A DNA stretch of 64,000 bases. Origin: Actinomycetota bacterium. Lineage in GTDB: Bacteria; Actinomycetota; Thermoleophilia; Gaiellales; Gaiellaceae. The stretch spans positions 62,001 to 126,000 of the forward strand of contig SIRU01000051.1 in assembly GCA_004366385.1 (NCBI GenBank). The letters are read 5' to 3'. The translations under genes and the position numbers were made by a program. Below the pieces are notes generated by a model. The model was not told the DNA's origin. It ran no database searches and saw nothing but the letters and a program-made list of their open reading frames with translations. Positions 16,056 to 24,737 of this stretch are shown piece by piece (the first letter of the stretch is position 1; the number at the start of each line of letters is the position of its first letter).

Positions 16056-17270
16056 TCAACAGGTCGGCAGCCCGAGCCCGCCGCGCTGCGACGGCTGGAT
16101 CCAGACCTCGCTGATGTACCCGATCGACTGGTTGGCGAGACGGATGCCGTACCAGCGCGTCGAGGTGAAGAGCCCGGGGTTCTTGTCGTCGATCGAGCTC
16201 GTGTCGTCCCCGTTCGTGGTGCGCGCGCCCTTCTTCTGGCAGACAGCAGGGCTGTAGGTACCCCCGGTGCGCCGATCCGTGCCGGCGACCATGCAGCCGT
16301 TCGCGCGGCAGCGGTTCTCGGGCCTCGACGACAGGTAGGCCGCGAGCGGGTCCTCGCGCATCTGCGTCGCCCCGTTCGTGACCTTGTTGTAGACGGTCAG
16401 CGTGATCGTCGGCGGAGGCTGAGGCGCGGGGGGTGGCGGCTCGGGCGCGGGAGGCTGCGGAGCGGGAGGCTGAGGCGCCGGCTGCGTCGGCTTCACGGTG
16501 GGGCACGCCTGGCGCGGGCCCTTCACGTAGTTGCCGCCCACGAAGCCGATGAAGTTCGACTCCTTGATGCTCGTCTGCCGAGCTCCCAGGTTCGTCCGGT
16601 TCGGCTTGAAGCCTCCGTTGAAACAGGCGTAACCGTGCTCCGAGGCGAGCTCGAGATGAAGATGGCGCCCCATCCAACACCCGTTGCTCTTGTAGGTCCC
16701 GACGGTTCCGACGACGGTTCCCCATCTCGAAATCGAAGCGCCGTCGACGATGCCCTTCGCAGCGTCGATGTGCAGGTAGCGGACGGTTCCGATCTTGGTG
16801 GAGCCGGAGTAGAAGCCGACCACTACAGCATGGCCGCCTCGGGCAAGACGGTCAGCAGACGTCTTGTCGGTGCTGGCGGGGCCGCAGGCGAAGGTCCTGC
16901 GGATGATCTTTGCGGTTATCCGGTGCGCCGTGCTCTGCGGGGCCGCGAAAACCTTGACCTTCGTCCCGCTCTGCGGTACCGGGAGATCCACGCCCCAGTC
17001 ACCGGCCCGAGGCTCCCCGTACCGGTACGTGTGATGAGCGTACGGCAGGCTGCAGTACACCGAAGGGTACGCGGTCGTCATCCGGCAGTACTGCGCATCT
17101 GACCACGACCCCGAGATGGGAGAGCCGATCCAGACGGCGGGATGATGATGCGCGGTGGCAGGCCCTGCGCCTCCGATCACGCCTGCGAGCACGACGAGAG
17201 CGGCGGCAAGTGCCGCCCTCGTCAAGGGAACGCCGAATGTGCTTCGCCGAGAGTCGCAGCCGCCCGTCAC
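16056..17270 (-). CDS. Exported M23-like (LytM) protein with a Pro-rich linker and C-terminal SH3-like region
   Basis: 404 residues from GTG at 17270; TTG at 17230 is a later alternative. The signal peptide (AALAAALVVLAGVIGGAGPATA) is followed by a LytM/M23-type domain: AGDWGVDLPVPQSGTKVKVF aligns with the HxxxD block and GRHLHLEL supplies the HxH pair. The first zinc His of HGGVD appears replaced (DWGVD), so hydrolytic activity is doubtful and wall or substrate binding is possible. A Pro/Gln-rich linker (about 270-310, repeats of APQPP) leads to a Cys-containing C-terminal region ending in YGIRLANQSIGYISEVWI, which resembles a bacterial SH3 fold. Base composition is visibly less GC-rich than that of its neighbours, which could reflect transfer. 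Confidence 0.75.
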   Translation of the reverse strand: MTGGCDSRRSTFGVPLTRAALAAALVVLAGVIGGAGPATAHHHPAVWIGSPISGSWSDAQYCRMTTAYPSVYCSLPYAHHTYRYGEPRAGDWGVDLPVPQSGTKVKVFAAPQSTAHRITAKIIRRTFACGPASTDKTSADRLARGGHAVVVGFYSGSTKIGTVRYLHIDAAKGIVDGASISRWGTVVGTVGTYKSNGCWMGRHLHLELASEHGYACFNGGFKPNRTNLGARQTSIKESNFIGFVGGNYVKGPRQACPTVKPTQPAPQPPAPQPPAPEPPPPAPQPPPTITLTVYNKVTNGATQMREDPLAAYLSSRPENRCRANGCMVAGTDRRTGGTYSPAVCQKKGARTTNGDDTSSIDDKNPGLFTSTRWYGIRLANQSIGYISEVWIQPSQRGGLGLPTC

Positions 17271-17376
17271 TTGCTGCCTACCTTCTTCGACCGGCCGATG
17301 GTTGTCAAGAGCGAGAAACAGTCGCGGCGGCCCGTAGCCAGGTGCCAAGGTGCCTGGCGATGAGATGCTTCCGCGC

Positions 17377-18381
17377 ATGGCGCGGGTGCTCGAAGTCCGG
17401 CGGGACGACCTCGCGGCAGCGCGGGTGGTGGACGTCGAGCCGCGCGCGCTTCGGGAAGGCGAGGCGCGGTTCGCGGTCGAGCGGTTCGGCCTGACCGCGA
17501 ACAACGTCACCTACGGCCTCTTCGGCGACCGGATGCGCTACTGGACGTTCTTCCCGTCGGAGGCCGAGGGTCTTGGCCGCGTGCCCGCGTGGGGGTTCGC
17601 GACCGCGGTCGAGAGCCGCTGCGCGGACGTGCGGGAGGGGGCGCGGATATTCGGCTACGTGCCGATGGGCGGCGACCTGATCCTCACGCCCGAGCACATG
17701 GACGAGCGCGGGCTGCGCGACGCCTCGGCGCACCGCGCGGAGCTCCCGGGCGCCTACAACGCGTACCGGCACGCCGAGCCCTCGGACCGCGACGACCACA
17801 CGATGGTGCTCCAGCCGCTCCTCGTCACGTCGACCCTGCTCGCGCGCAGCCTGGAGGGCACGCCACGCGTCGTCTTCTCCAGCGCGTCGAGCAAGACCGC
17901 CCTCGGCACCGCCTTCCTGCTCGCGCGGCGCGGCGTGAGGACGGCCGGGATCACGGCCTCGGCCGACTTCGCGGCCGCGCTCGGCGTCTACGACGAGCTG
18001 GTCGGCTACGCCGCGGTCGAGGAGCTCGAGCGCGGGCCCGCCACCTTCGTCGACCTGGCGGGGAATGCGCGCGTGCGCGCCTCCGTGCACCGCCACTTCG
18101 GCGCCGAGCTCGAGGCGAGCGTCCTCGTGGGCGCGACGCACCTGGACGCCGCGCCGCTCGGCGGCGAGCCGCTGCCCGGCCCGCAGCCGACGTTCTTCTT
18201 CGCCCCCGACCACGTGGGTGACGGCATCGACACCCAGGCCCTCGGCGAGCTGCTCGAGTGGTGCGCGGGCTGGCTGGAGATCGAGCGCCGCGACGGCCCG
18301 GATGCGGTCCTCGCCGCCTGGGCCGACGCGGTCGGCGGCCACCTGCCGCCGGCGAGGGCGCTGTCGCTCGCTCTGCGCTGA
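17377..18381 (+). CDS. DUF2855 family protein (oxidoreductase-like)
   Basis: About 334 residues from ATG at 17377; in-frame starts at 17350 (GTG) and 17365 (ATG) are possible. The opening RVVDVEPRALREGEARFAVE and FGLTANNVTYG match DUF2855, a family distantly related to zinc-free medium-chain dehydrogenases/quinone oxidoreductases. VVFSSASSKTALGTAFLL would be the start of a nucleotide-binding Rossmann-like half. No enzymatic activity is established for the family. It diverges from the M23-like gene and is followed on the other strand by tmRNA. Confidence 0.85.
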   Translation: MARVLEVRRDDLAAARVVDVEPRALREGEARFAVERFGLTANNVTYGLFGDRMRYWTFFPSEAEGLGRVPAWGFATAVESRCADVREGARIFGYVPMGGDLILTPEHMDERGLRDASAHRAELPGAYNAYRHAEPSDRDDHTMVLQPLLVTSTLLARSLEGTPRVVFSSASSKTALGTAFLLARRGVRTAGITASADFAAALGVYDELVGYAAVEELERGPATFVDLAGNARVRASVHRHFGAELEASVLVGATHLDAAPLGGEPLPGPQPTFFFAPDHVGDGIDTQALGELLEWCAGWLEIERRDGPDAVLAAWADAVGGHLPPARALSLALR

Positions 18382-18423
18382 CTCCTCGCCGCCGTGACCG
18401 GCAGGGATCGGGTGCCAACTGAG

Positions 18424-18788
18424 TGGAGGCGGCGGGAATCGAACCCGCGTCCGCGGCCGCACCGGTCAGGGCATCTACGAGCGTAGTCCGTGCTTGATCT
18501 CACCCGGCGGCCGGTTCACGGACGACCAACCGACGGGCCAGCCATCCTGAAGTGTCGCGCTCCGGGCGATTGGCTCTCCCTCGGCGCCGAGCCCGATCGT
18601 TGGCGCCGGCTCCCGGGCCTCGGGCCCAACCCGGGTCGGCGTCGCCTTACCTAGTTCCTACTAGGCGGCGAGTGCGAGTTCGTCATGCTTCGCACTTGCG
18701 TTGGTGCCGGTTGATTTACGAGGCCAACCGGCGACCTCGGCTCGCAGCTCTGCCGGAGAACCGACCACGTCGAGACCTGGTCGCCCCC
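18424..18788 (-). ncRNA. ssrA: Transfer-messenger RNA (tmRNA)
   Basis: Read on the minus strand, the 5' end at 18788 begins GGGGGCG and the 3' end is CGCCTCC plus discriminator A at 18424. These form a 7-bp acceptor stem with one G-U pair. The T arm GCGGG-TTCGATT-CCCGC lies just before the 3' strand, and the 5' side continues ACCAGGTCTCGACG as in other tmRNAs. CCA is not encoded (CTC follows). An open tag frame ends in KHDELALAA and TAG at 18661-18663, with GTNASA before it; the exact resume codon, near 18709, is uncertain. tmRNA with SmpB frees stalled ribosomes and tags the nascent chain for proteolysis; smpB is 6 kb away on the same strand. Confidence 0.95.
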
Positions 18789-18897
18789 GTATGTGTTCAA
18801 GGCGACTAGGATAGCTGCCGATAAGCGGATCGTCCGGGGCGGGGATGCGCCGGACCGCTGAACTGGACGCACTCGACCGGGCGAAAGGGCAACCGCT

Positions 18898-19857
18898 GTG
18901 GCTTTGATGCTGGAGGAGAGATACGACGATCTGGCCGGGCTCCGCGATCGGGCGAAGGCCGAGGTCGCGAAGGTCGTCGTGGGGCAGGGCCGCACCGTCG
19001 AGCTGCTCCTCGTCGCTGCGCTCGCGCACGGGCACGTCCTCCTCGAGGGCCCGCCCGGGAGCGCGAAGACGCTGATCGGCCGCGCCGTCGCGCACATGTT
19101 CGGCGCCACGTTCAAGCGCATCCAGTTCACGCCCGACACGTCGCCTGCCGAGCTCAACGGCGTCAACGTGATCAAGGCCGGCGAGCACGTCTTCCTCCCC
19201 GGCGCCGTGTTCACGAACGTCCTCCTCGCAGACGAGATCAACCGCACGCCGCCGCGCACCCAGGCCGCCCTCTTCGAGCCGATGCAGGAGCGCCAGGTGA
19301 CGATCGACGGCAAGGTGCACCGGCTGCCCGACCCGTTCCTCGTCATCGCGACGCAGAACCCGTACGAGCACTCCGGCGTCTTCGAGCTCCCCGAGTCCCA
19401 GCTCGACCGCTTCCTCTTCAAGATCTACCTCGACTACGCCGACCCCGATTCCGAGCTCCAGATGCTCAACCTGCCGCACAACGGGATCGCGCCGGACATG
19501 CTCGGCGAGGTGCGGCCGCTGCTCGGCGTGGTCGGCCTCGACAAGGCGCGCAAGGAGCTCGAGACGACCGAGGTCTCGGACGCGATCGGGCGCTACATCG
19601 TCGCGCTCGGCCGGCGCACGCGCGACATGCCGGGCGTCCAGCTCGGCATCAGCTCGCGGGCGATGATCCACCTCATGAGTGCCTCGAAGGCGAGCGCGCG
19701 ACTGAACGGGCGCCACGCTGTGACGATCGACGACGTCCGCGAGATGGCGCCGTACGTCATGAGGCACCGCCTCATCCTCGAGCCCGGCGCCGACGCGGAC
19801 GAGGTGCTCGAGCAGGCGATCAAGTCCGTGCCCGCCCCGGCGCCCACGGCCGTCTAG
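18898..19857 (+). CDS. MoxR-family AAA+ ATPase (first of a tandem pair)
   Basis: 319 residues from GTG at 18898, with AAAGGG a few bases upstream. Walker A is GPPGSAKT, Walker B LLADEINRTPPRTQAAL, sensor 1 IATQNPYEH, and the arginine-finger region ESQLDRFLFK. MoxR proteins are chaperone-like ATPases that usually act with von Willebrand (vWA) and DUF58 proteins to mature or insert metals into enzyme complexes. Neither partner type is adjacent. A second copy follows 102 bases downstream. The CoxSLM operon nearby is a plausible client, because MoxR-like ATPases (CoxD) are known in cox gene clusters; that is inference. Confidence 0.93.
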   Translation: MALMLEERYDDLAGLRDRAKAEVAKVVVGQGRTVELLLVAALAHGHVLLEGPPGSAKTLIGRAVAHMFGATFKRIQFTPDTSPAELNGVNVIKAGEHVFLPGAVFTNVLLADEINRTPPRTQAALFEPMQERQVTIDGKVHRLPDPFLVIATQNPYEHSGVFELPESQLDRFLFKIYLDYADPDSELQMLNLPHNGIAPDMLGEVRPLLGVVGLDKARKELETTEVSDAIGRYIVALGRRTRDMPGVQLGISSRAMIHLMSASKASARLNGRHAVTIDDVREMAPYVMRHRLILEPGADADEVLEQAIKSVPAPAPTAV

Positions 19858-19959
19858 CGCTCACGCCGCCGACCACGCACCACCCGCGCGCGAAGCGCGT
19901 CGTCGCAGCGCGCTAGTCTTTCCCGGTCGAGGAAGGCCGACCGCGAGGAGGGGGCCGTC

Positions 19960-20937
19960 GTGGCACTGATCGTCGAAGCGCCGTACGAGAACCTCATCGA
20001 CCTGCGCGAGCGCGCGAAGCGCGAGGTGCAGAAAGTGGTCATCGGCCAGGATCGCGCGGTCGAGCTCCTCCTGGTCGCCGCGCTCGCGCACGGGCACGTG
20101 CTGCTCGAGGGCCCGCCCGGCTCGGCGAAGACGCTCCTCGGACGCGCGGCCGCGCACATGCTCGGTGCGTCCTTCAAGCGCATTCAGTTCACGCCCGACA
20201 CGACACCGTCCGAGCTGACCGGGAAGTACACGATCCGCGCGGGCGAGCAGATCCTGCTGCCGGGTGTCGTCTTCACGAACGTGCTGCTCGCGGACGAGAT
20301 CAACCGCACGCCGCCGCGCACGCAGGCCGCGCTGCTCGAGGCGATGCAGGAGCGGCAGGTCACGATCGAGGGGAAGGGCCATCGGCTGCCCGACCCGTTC
20401 CTCGTCATCGCGACGCAGAACCCGTACGAGCACCGCGACGTGTTCGAGCTGCCCGAGTCTCAGCTCGACCGCTTCCTGTTCAAGATCTCGATCGGCTACT
20501 CGGACGCGCGCAGCGAGTACCTCATGCTCGACCTCCCGCACAAGGGAGTCGCGCCGGACATGCTCGGCGAGGTGCAGCCGCTGCTCGGCGTCGTCGGCCT
20601 CGACAAGGCGCGGATCGAGCTCGACTCGACGGACATCCCGGAGGCGGTCGGGCACTACATGGTCGAGCTGGCGCGCACGACGCGGGAGCTCGATGGCGTC
20701 GAGCTGGGCGTCAGCTCGCGCGGGATCATCCACCTCGCCAGCGCGGCGAAGGCGAATGCGCGGCTCAGCGGGCGCGAGTACGTCGCGCCGGAGGACGTGC
20801 GCGAGGTCGCGCCGTACGTCCTGCACCACCGGATCATCTGCGAGGAGGGCATGACCCCCGAGGAGGCGCTCCGCATCGCTCTCGAGCGCGTCCCGGTGCC
20901 CGAGATCTCGCAGTCGCTGGTCTACGCGCCGGTCTGA
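19960..20937 (+). CDS. MoxR-family AAA+ ATPase (second of a tandem pair)
   Basis: 325 residues from GTG at 19960, preceded by GAGGAGGGGG. It has the same motifs as the upstream paralogue (GPPGSAKT, LLADEINRTPPRTQAALLEAM, IATQNPYEH, ESQLDRFLFK) and aligns with it over the full length, the two differing mainly in the N-terminal 15 residues, charged surface positions and the C-terminal tail. They arose by tandem duplication. Retention of both complete catalytic sets suggests a mixed hexamer or different clients. The 102-base gap has no strong terminator, so both may be on one mRNA. Confidence 0.93.
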   Translation: MALIVEAPYENLIDLRERAKREVQKVVIGQDRAVELLLVAALAHGHVLLEGPPGSAKTLLGRAAAHMLGASFKRIQFTPDTTPSELTGKYTIRAGEQILLPGVVFTNVLLADEINRTPPRTQAALLEAMQERQVTIEGKGHRLPDPFLVIATQNPYEHRDVFELPESQLDRFLFKISIGYSDARSEYLMLDLPHKGVAPDMLGEVQPLLGVVGLDKARIELDSTDIPEAVGHYMVELARTTRELDGVELGVSSRGIIHLASAAKANARLSGREYVAPEDVREVAPYVLHHRIICEEGMTPEEALRIALERVPVPEISQSLVYAPV

Positions 20938-20944
20938 GAGGCGA

Positions 20945-20964
20945 GGGCGAGGCAAGCCTCGCCC
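20945..20964. repeat. GTAGGGGC-family palindrome (GAGGC core)
   Basis: GGGCGAGGC-AA-GCCTCGCCC, a perfect 9-bp inverted repeat just after the second MoxR stop, at a convergent junction. Its core is the same as at 25202 and 27340. Confidence 0.75.
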
Positions 20965-20976
20965 CCACGGGATGGC

Positions 20977-21008
20977 GTAGGGGCCGGCCGGGCGTGCCCG
21001 GCCCCTAC
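20977..21008. repeat. GTAGGGGC-family palindrome (CCGGGC core)
   Basis: GTAGGGGCCG and CGGCCCCTAC form 10-bp arms around a GC-rich centre. It is 12 bases from the previous palindrome, so two variants of the family lie side by side. It may also end both converging transcripts. Confidence 0.75.
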
Positions 21009-21018
21009 GAGACGTGCG

Positions 21019-21858
21019 TCAACGAGCCGCCGCCTCCTCGAGCGCCCTCCGCCCGAGGACGGTCGAGAGGTGCAGGCGGAAGTCCGAGCTCGCCGCGTGG
21101 TCGGACGGCGGGTCGGTGCCCTGCGGGATCAGCTTCACGGCGTCCTCGATCGACGAGCCGCCCGCAATCGCCTCCTCGGCGGCCGTCGCGCGAAGCGGCG
21201 TCCCGCCCATGTTCGTGAGGCCGATCGCGGCCTTGCCGAGCGAGCCGTTCGACCGCTCGACGACGGCCGCGACCGCGACCGTCGCCCAGTCCTGCGCGCG
21301 CCGGCTCATCTTCACGTACGACCAGCCGGTCGAGCCGAGCTTCGGCACCCGGATCTCCGTGAGCAGCTCCGCCGGCCCGACCGCCGTCTGGAAGACGCCC
21401 GTGAAGAACTCGGACGCGGGCACCGTCCGCTCCCCGCCGGAGCCTCGCACGACGAGCTCGGCCTCGAGCGCGAGGATCACCGCCGGCAGATCCGAGGCGG
21501 GGTCCCCGTGCGCGAGCGAGCCGCCGATCGTCCCGCGGTGGCGGACCTGCGGGTCGCCGATGAGCCCGGCCGTGTGCGAGACGATCGGGCACTGCGCCCT
21601 CAGGAGCGCGTTGTCGCGGACCTCCCGGTGCCGCGTGAGCGCGCCGATCGCGATGTGGTCACCGTCCTCGCGGATGTACGAGAGCTCGCTCACGCGGCCG
21701 ATGTCGATCAGCGCCGAGGGCCGCGCGAGCCGCAGCTTCATCGCCGGGAGCAGCGAGTGCCCTCCCGCGAGCAGCTTCGCGTCCTCCCTCTCGCCGAGGA
21801 GCGCGATCGCGTGCTCGGCGCTCTCCGCGACCTCGTAGTCGAACGCAGCGGGGATCAT
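21019..21858 (-). CDS. FAD-binding (medium) subunit of a form II CO dehydrogenase-like molybdenum hydroxylase
   Basis: 279 residues from ATG at 21858, which overlaps the large-subunit stop by 4 bases. The FAD-binding signatures of the CoxM/xanthine dehydrogenase medium subunit are present: KLLAGGHSLLPAMKLRL and, further on, GTIGGSLAHGDPASDLP. It passes electrons from the iron-sulfur subunit to an acceptor through FAD. It is last in the order S-L-M, the order usual for form II enzymes (form I is usually M-S-L). The physiological substrate is not settled by sequence. Confidence 0.93.
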   Translation of the reverse strand: MIPAAFDYEVAESAEHAIALLGEREDAKLLAGGHSLLPAMKLRLARPSALIDIGRVSELSYIREDGDHIAIGALTRHREVRDNALLRAQCPIVSHTAGLIGDPQVRHRGTIGGSLAHGDPASDLPAVILALEAELVVRGSGGERTVPASEFFTGVFQTAVGPAELLTEIRVPKLGSTGWSYVKMSRRAQDWATVAVAAVVERSNGSLGKAAIGLTNMGGTPLRATAAEEAIAGGSSIEDAVKLIPQGTDPPSDHAASSDFRLHLSTVLGRRALEEAAAR

Positions 21859-24209
21859 GACGTCGCCTCCTGAATCGCAGTCCACACTCGCTCGGGCGTC
21901 GCCGGCATCTGGATGTCGGTGACGCCGAGGTGCGAGAGCGCGTCCACGACCGCGTTGATCACCGCCGGCGCGGACGCGATCGTGCCCGTCTCCCCCACCC
22001 CCTTCACTCCGAGCGGGTTGTCCGCCCTCGTCTCGGTGAGAGCGGTCTCGTAGGACGGGAGCTCGGCCGCGGACGGGACGAGGTACGTCGTCATCGTCGT
22101 CGTCAGCAGGTTCGCGTCGTCGTCGTAGTCGCCCTCTTCGTAGAGAGCCGCGGCGATGCCCTGCGTGACCCCGCCGTGCACCTGCCCTTCCACGATCATC
22201 GGGTTCACCGGCTGGCCGACGTCGTCGACGGCGACGTAGCGGACGAGCCGCGTGTCGCCCGTCTCCGTGTCGACCTCGACCACGGCCGCGTGCGCCCCTC
22301 CCGGCCAGGAGAAGTTCGGCGGGTCGAAGACCGCCGTCTGCTCGAGCCCGGGCTCCATGCCGTCCGGGAGGTTGTGCGCCGTGTGCGCGGCGAACGCGGC
22401 CTCCTGGATCGTCAGCGACCGGTCCGGCGACCCCTTCACGCTGAACGCGCCACCGGAGAACTCGAGGTCGTCCTCCGACACCTCGAGCTGGTGGGCGACG
22501 ATCGCGCGGGCCTTCTCGATGATCTTCTCGCCCGCGTGGTGCAGCGCGATGCCGCCGACCGCGAGCGAGCGGCTCCCGTACGTGTCCAGGCCGAGCTGAG
22601 AGGACGCGGTGTCGCCGTGAATCACGTCGATCGTGTCGACGCCGATCCCGAGCTGGTCGGCGACGATCTGCGCGAACGTCGTCTCGTGGCTCTGCCCGTG
22701 CGGCGAGGTGCCGATCACGACCTGCACCGAGCCGAGCGGCTGGAAGCGGATCGTGGCGCTCTCCCAGCCTCCGACCGCGTACCGGATGGCACCGAGGATG
22801 CGCGACGGCGCGAGCCCGCACATCTCGTTGTAGGTGGAGAAGCCGACCCCGAGCTGCTTCACGTCGCCGCTCGAGCGGCGCGACTCCTGCTCGGCGCGGA
22901 TCGAGTCGAGGTCGAGGAGCTCGAGCAGCTTGTCGAGCGACGCGTGGTAGTCGCCGGAGTCGATCGTGAGCCCGGAGGCCATCGTGTGCGGGAACTCCTT
23001 GACGAAGTTCCTCCGCCGGAGCTCGACCCGGTCGATCCCGAGCTCGGCCGCGAGCGCGTCCATCGTCCGCTCGAGGACATAGGTGGCCTCGGGCCGGCCC
23101 GCGCCCCGGTACGCGTCGGTCGGGGTCGTGTGCGTGAAGACGCCCGTGAAGGTGACGCTGTAGTTGGGGATGTCGTACGGGCCGGAGTAGATCCACGCGC
23201 CGAGAAGCGGGATCCCAGGCGTGACGAGCTCGAGGTACGCGCCCATCGCGCACCAGGCCTCGGACTTCACGGCCGTGATGTCCCCGTCCTTCGTCGCCGC
23301 GAACGTCAGCTCGTGGACGACGTCGCGGCCATGGATGGTGCCGAGGTAGTTCTCGGCCCGCTCCTCGATCCACTTCACGGGGCGTCCCAGGCGACGGGCG
23401 ACGGCGACCGCGAGCGGCGCCTCGCCGTAGACCTGGATCTTCGAGCCGAAGCCGCCGCCGACGTCGGGGGCGATCACGCGGATCTTCGACTCGGGTATGC
23501 CGAGCACGAGCTGGAGCGCGAAGCGCTGGATGTGCGGCGTCTGCGTCGCCGACCAGACCGTGACCTCGCCGGTCGGGTCGACCTGGGCGAGCACGCCGCG
23601 CGGCTCGATCGCGTTCGGGATCAACCGCGGCTGCATGTAGCGCCGCGTCACGACGACGTCGGCCGCGTCGATCGCCGCCTGCACGTCGTCCGTCTCCAGC
23701 TTCCAGACGTAGCACTCGTTGGTGCCGAGGTCCTCGTGGACGAGCGGCGCGCCGTCCGCGAGCGCCTTCTCGACGTCGGCGGTCGCGGGCAGCGGCGCGT
23801 ACGTGACGTCGACGAGCTCGGCCGCGTCCTTCGCGAGCGCACGGCTCTCCGCGATCACCACAGCGACGGGATCTCCCTGGTACCGCGTCTCCTCGCTCGC
23901 GAGGGGATAGTGCGGCGGCATCTTGATGTCCTCGGTGACGGGCCAGGCGCACGGCAAGCCCCCGACCCAGTCGTCCGCGAGGTCGGCGCCCGAGTACGCC
24001 GCGACGACGCCCTCGGCCGCCCGCGCGGCGGTCAGGTCGATGCTCTCGATCCGCGCGTGCGCGTACGGGCTCCGGACGACGGCCATCCAGAGCATCCCGG
24101 GCAGCGTGAGGCCGTCCACGTAGGTGCCGCGCCCGCGGAGCAGCGACACGTCCTCCTTGCGCTTGACGGGGGCGCCGATGTAGGTACCGGTCTCCTCGAC
24201 GACGGCCAT
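21855..24209 (-). CDS. Molybdopterin-binding large subunit, form II CO dehydrogenase-like
   Basis: A 784-residue molybdenum hydroxylase large subunit. The active-site loop reads AYRGAGR (residues 366-372), the form II signature; true high-affinity form I CO dehydrogenases have AYXCSFR with the copper-binding Cys. The conserved GGGFGSK is at 251-257 and the C-terminal cofactor block includes GVGETG. Form II members are annotated as CO dehydrogenases, but several act on other aldehyde or heterocyclic substrates or remain untested, so CO oxidation should not be assumed. The ATG at 24209 abuts the small-subunit stop directly. It needs a molybdenum cytosine dinucleotide cofactor. Confidence 0.93.
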   Translation of the reverse strand: MAVVEETGTYIGAPVKRKEDVSLLRGRGTYVDGLTLPGMLWMAVVRSPYAHARIESIDLTAARAAEGVVAAYSGADLADDWVGGLPCAWPVTEDIKMPPHYPLASEETRYQGDPVAVVIAESRALAKDAAELVDVTYAPLPATADVEKALADGAPLVHEDLGTNECYVWKLETDDVQAAIDAADVVVTRRYMQPRLIPNAIEPRGVLAQVDPTGEVTVWSATQTPHIQRFALQLVLGIPESKIRVIAPDVGGGFGSKIQVYGEAPLAVAVARRLGRPVKWIEERAENYLGTIHGRDVVHELTFAATKDGDITAVKSEAWCAMGAYLELVTPGIPLLGAWIYSGPYDIPNYSVTFTGVFTHTTPTDAYRGAGRPEATYVLERTMDALAAELGIDRVELRRRNFVKEFPHTMASGLTIDSGDYHASLDKLLELLDLDSIRAEQESRRSSGDVKQLGVGFSTYNEMCGLAPSRILGAIRYAVGGWESATIRFQPLGSVQVVIGTSPHGQSHETTFAQIVADQLGIGVDTIDVIHGDTASSQLGLDTYGSRSLAVGGIALHHAGEKIIEKARAIVAHQLEVSEDDLEFSGGAFSVKGSPDRSLTIQEAAFAAHTAHNLPDGMEPGLEQTAVFDPPNFSWPGGAHAAVVEVDTETGDTRLVRYVAVDDVGQPVNPMIVEGQVHGGVTQGIAAALYEEGDYDDDANLLTTTMTTYLVPSAAELPSYETALTETRADNPLGVKGVGETGTIASAPAVINAVVDALSHLGVTDIQMPATPERVWTAIQEATS

Positions 24210-24671
24210 CTAGCTCACCCCCGCGGCGGCCGAGACCGCCTGGACGATGTTGTGGTACCCCGTGCAGCGGCAGAGGTTCCCCTCGAGGCCCTCGCGGATC
24301 GCGTCCTCGTCGGTCGCCTCCCCGGCCTCGATGAGGCTGACGGCGGCCAGGACCATTCCGGGCGTGCAGTAGCCGCACTGCAGGGCGTGGTGCTCGTGGA
24401 ACGCCTGCTGGACCGGATGCAGCTCGCCGTTCCGGGCAAGGCCCTCGATCGTCGTGAGCTCGAGGCCGTCGGCCTGGACGCCGAGCATCGTGCAGGACTT
24501 CACCGACTCGCCGTTGACGAGCACGGTGCACGACCCGCAGGACGAGGTGTCGCAGCCGACGGTCGTACCGGTCAGCCCGAGGCGCTCCCGGAGCACGTAC
24601 ACGAGGAGGTCTCGGGGCTCCACATCCAGCTCGTGCCGCGTCCCGTTGACGGATAGCGCTACGCGTCGCAC
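24210..24671 (-). CDS. 2Fe-2S (small) subunit of a form II CO dehydrogenase-like hydroxylase
   Basis: 153 residues with two [2Fe-2S] motifs: Cys40, 45, 48 and 60 (plant ferredoxin-like, CDTSSCGSC) and Cys99, 102, 134 and 136 (CGYC ... CRC). This is the complete ligand set for the small subunit of the xanthine dehydrogenase superfamily. It relays electrons from molybdenum to FAD. The GTG start at 24671 has an AAAGGAGGGG ribosome site and is the first gene of the three-gene operon. The 66 bases between it and the smpB stop include a GC-rich hairpin around 24715-24731. Confidence 0.95.
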   Translation of the reverse strand: MRRVALSVNGTRHELDVEPRDLLVYVLRERLGLTGTTVGCDTSSCGSCTVLVNGESVKSCTMLGVQADGLELTTIEGLARNGELHPVQQAFHEHHALQCGYCTPGMVLAAVSLIEAGEATDEDAIREGLEGNLCRCTGYHNIVQAVSAAAGVS

Positions 24672-24737
24672 AGCTGTCCCCTCCTTTCGTGGGCGAGGTT
24701 CGAGCGTAACGCGTCGGCGGCGGCGCCGCCACGCCCG

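Noticed and set aside
18552-18809. Plus-strand ORF in the tmRNA region
   Set aside because: The region is fully explained by tmRNA on the other strand, including the acceptor stem, T arm and tag frame.
21930-24656. 908-codon plus-strand frame opposite the molybdenum hydroxylase operon
   Set aside because: Antisense shadow; the minus strand encodes three complete, motif-bearing subunits with coupled starts.
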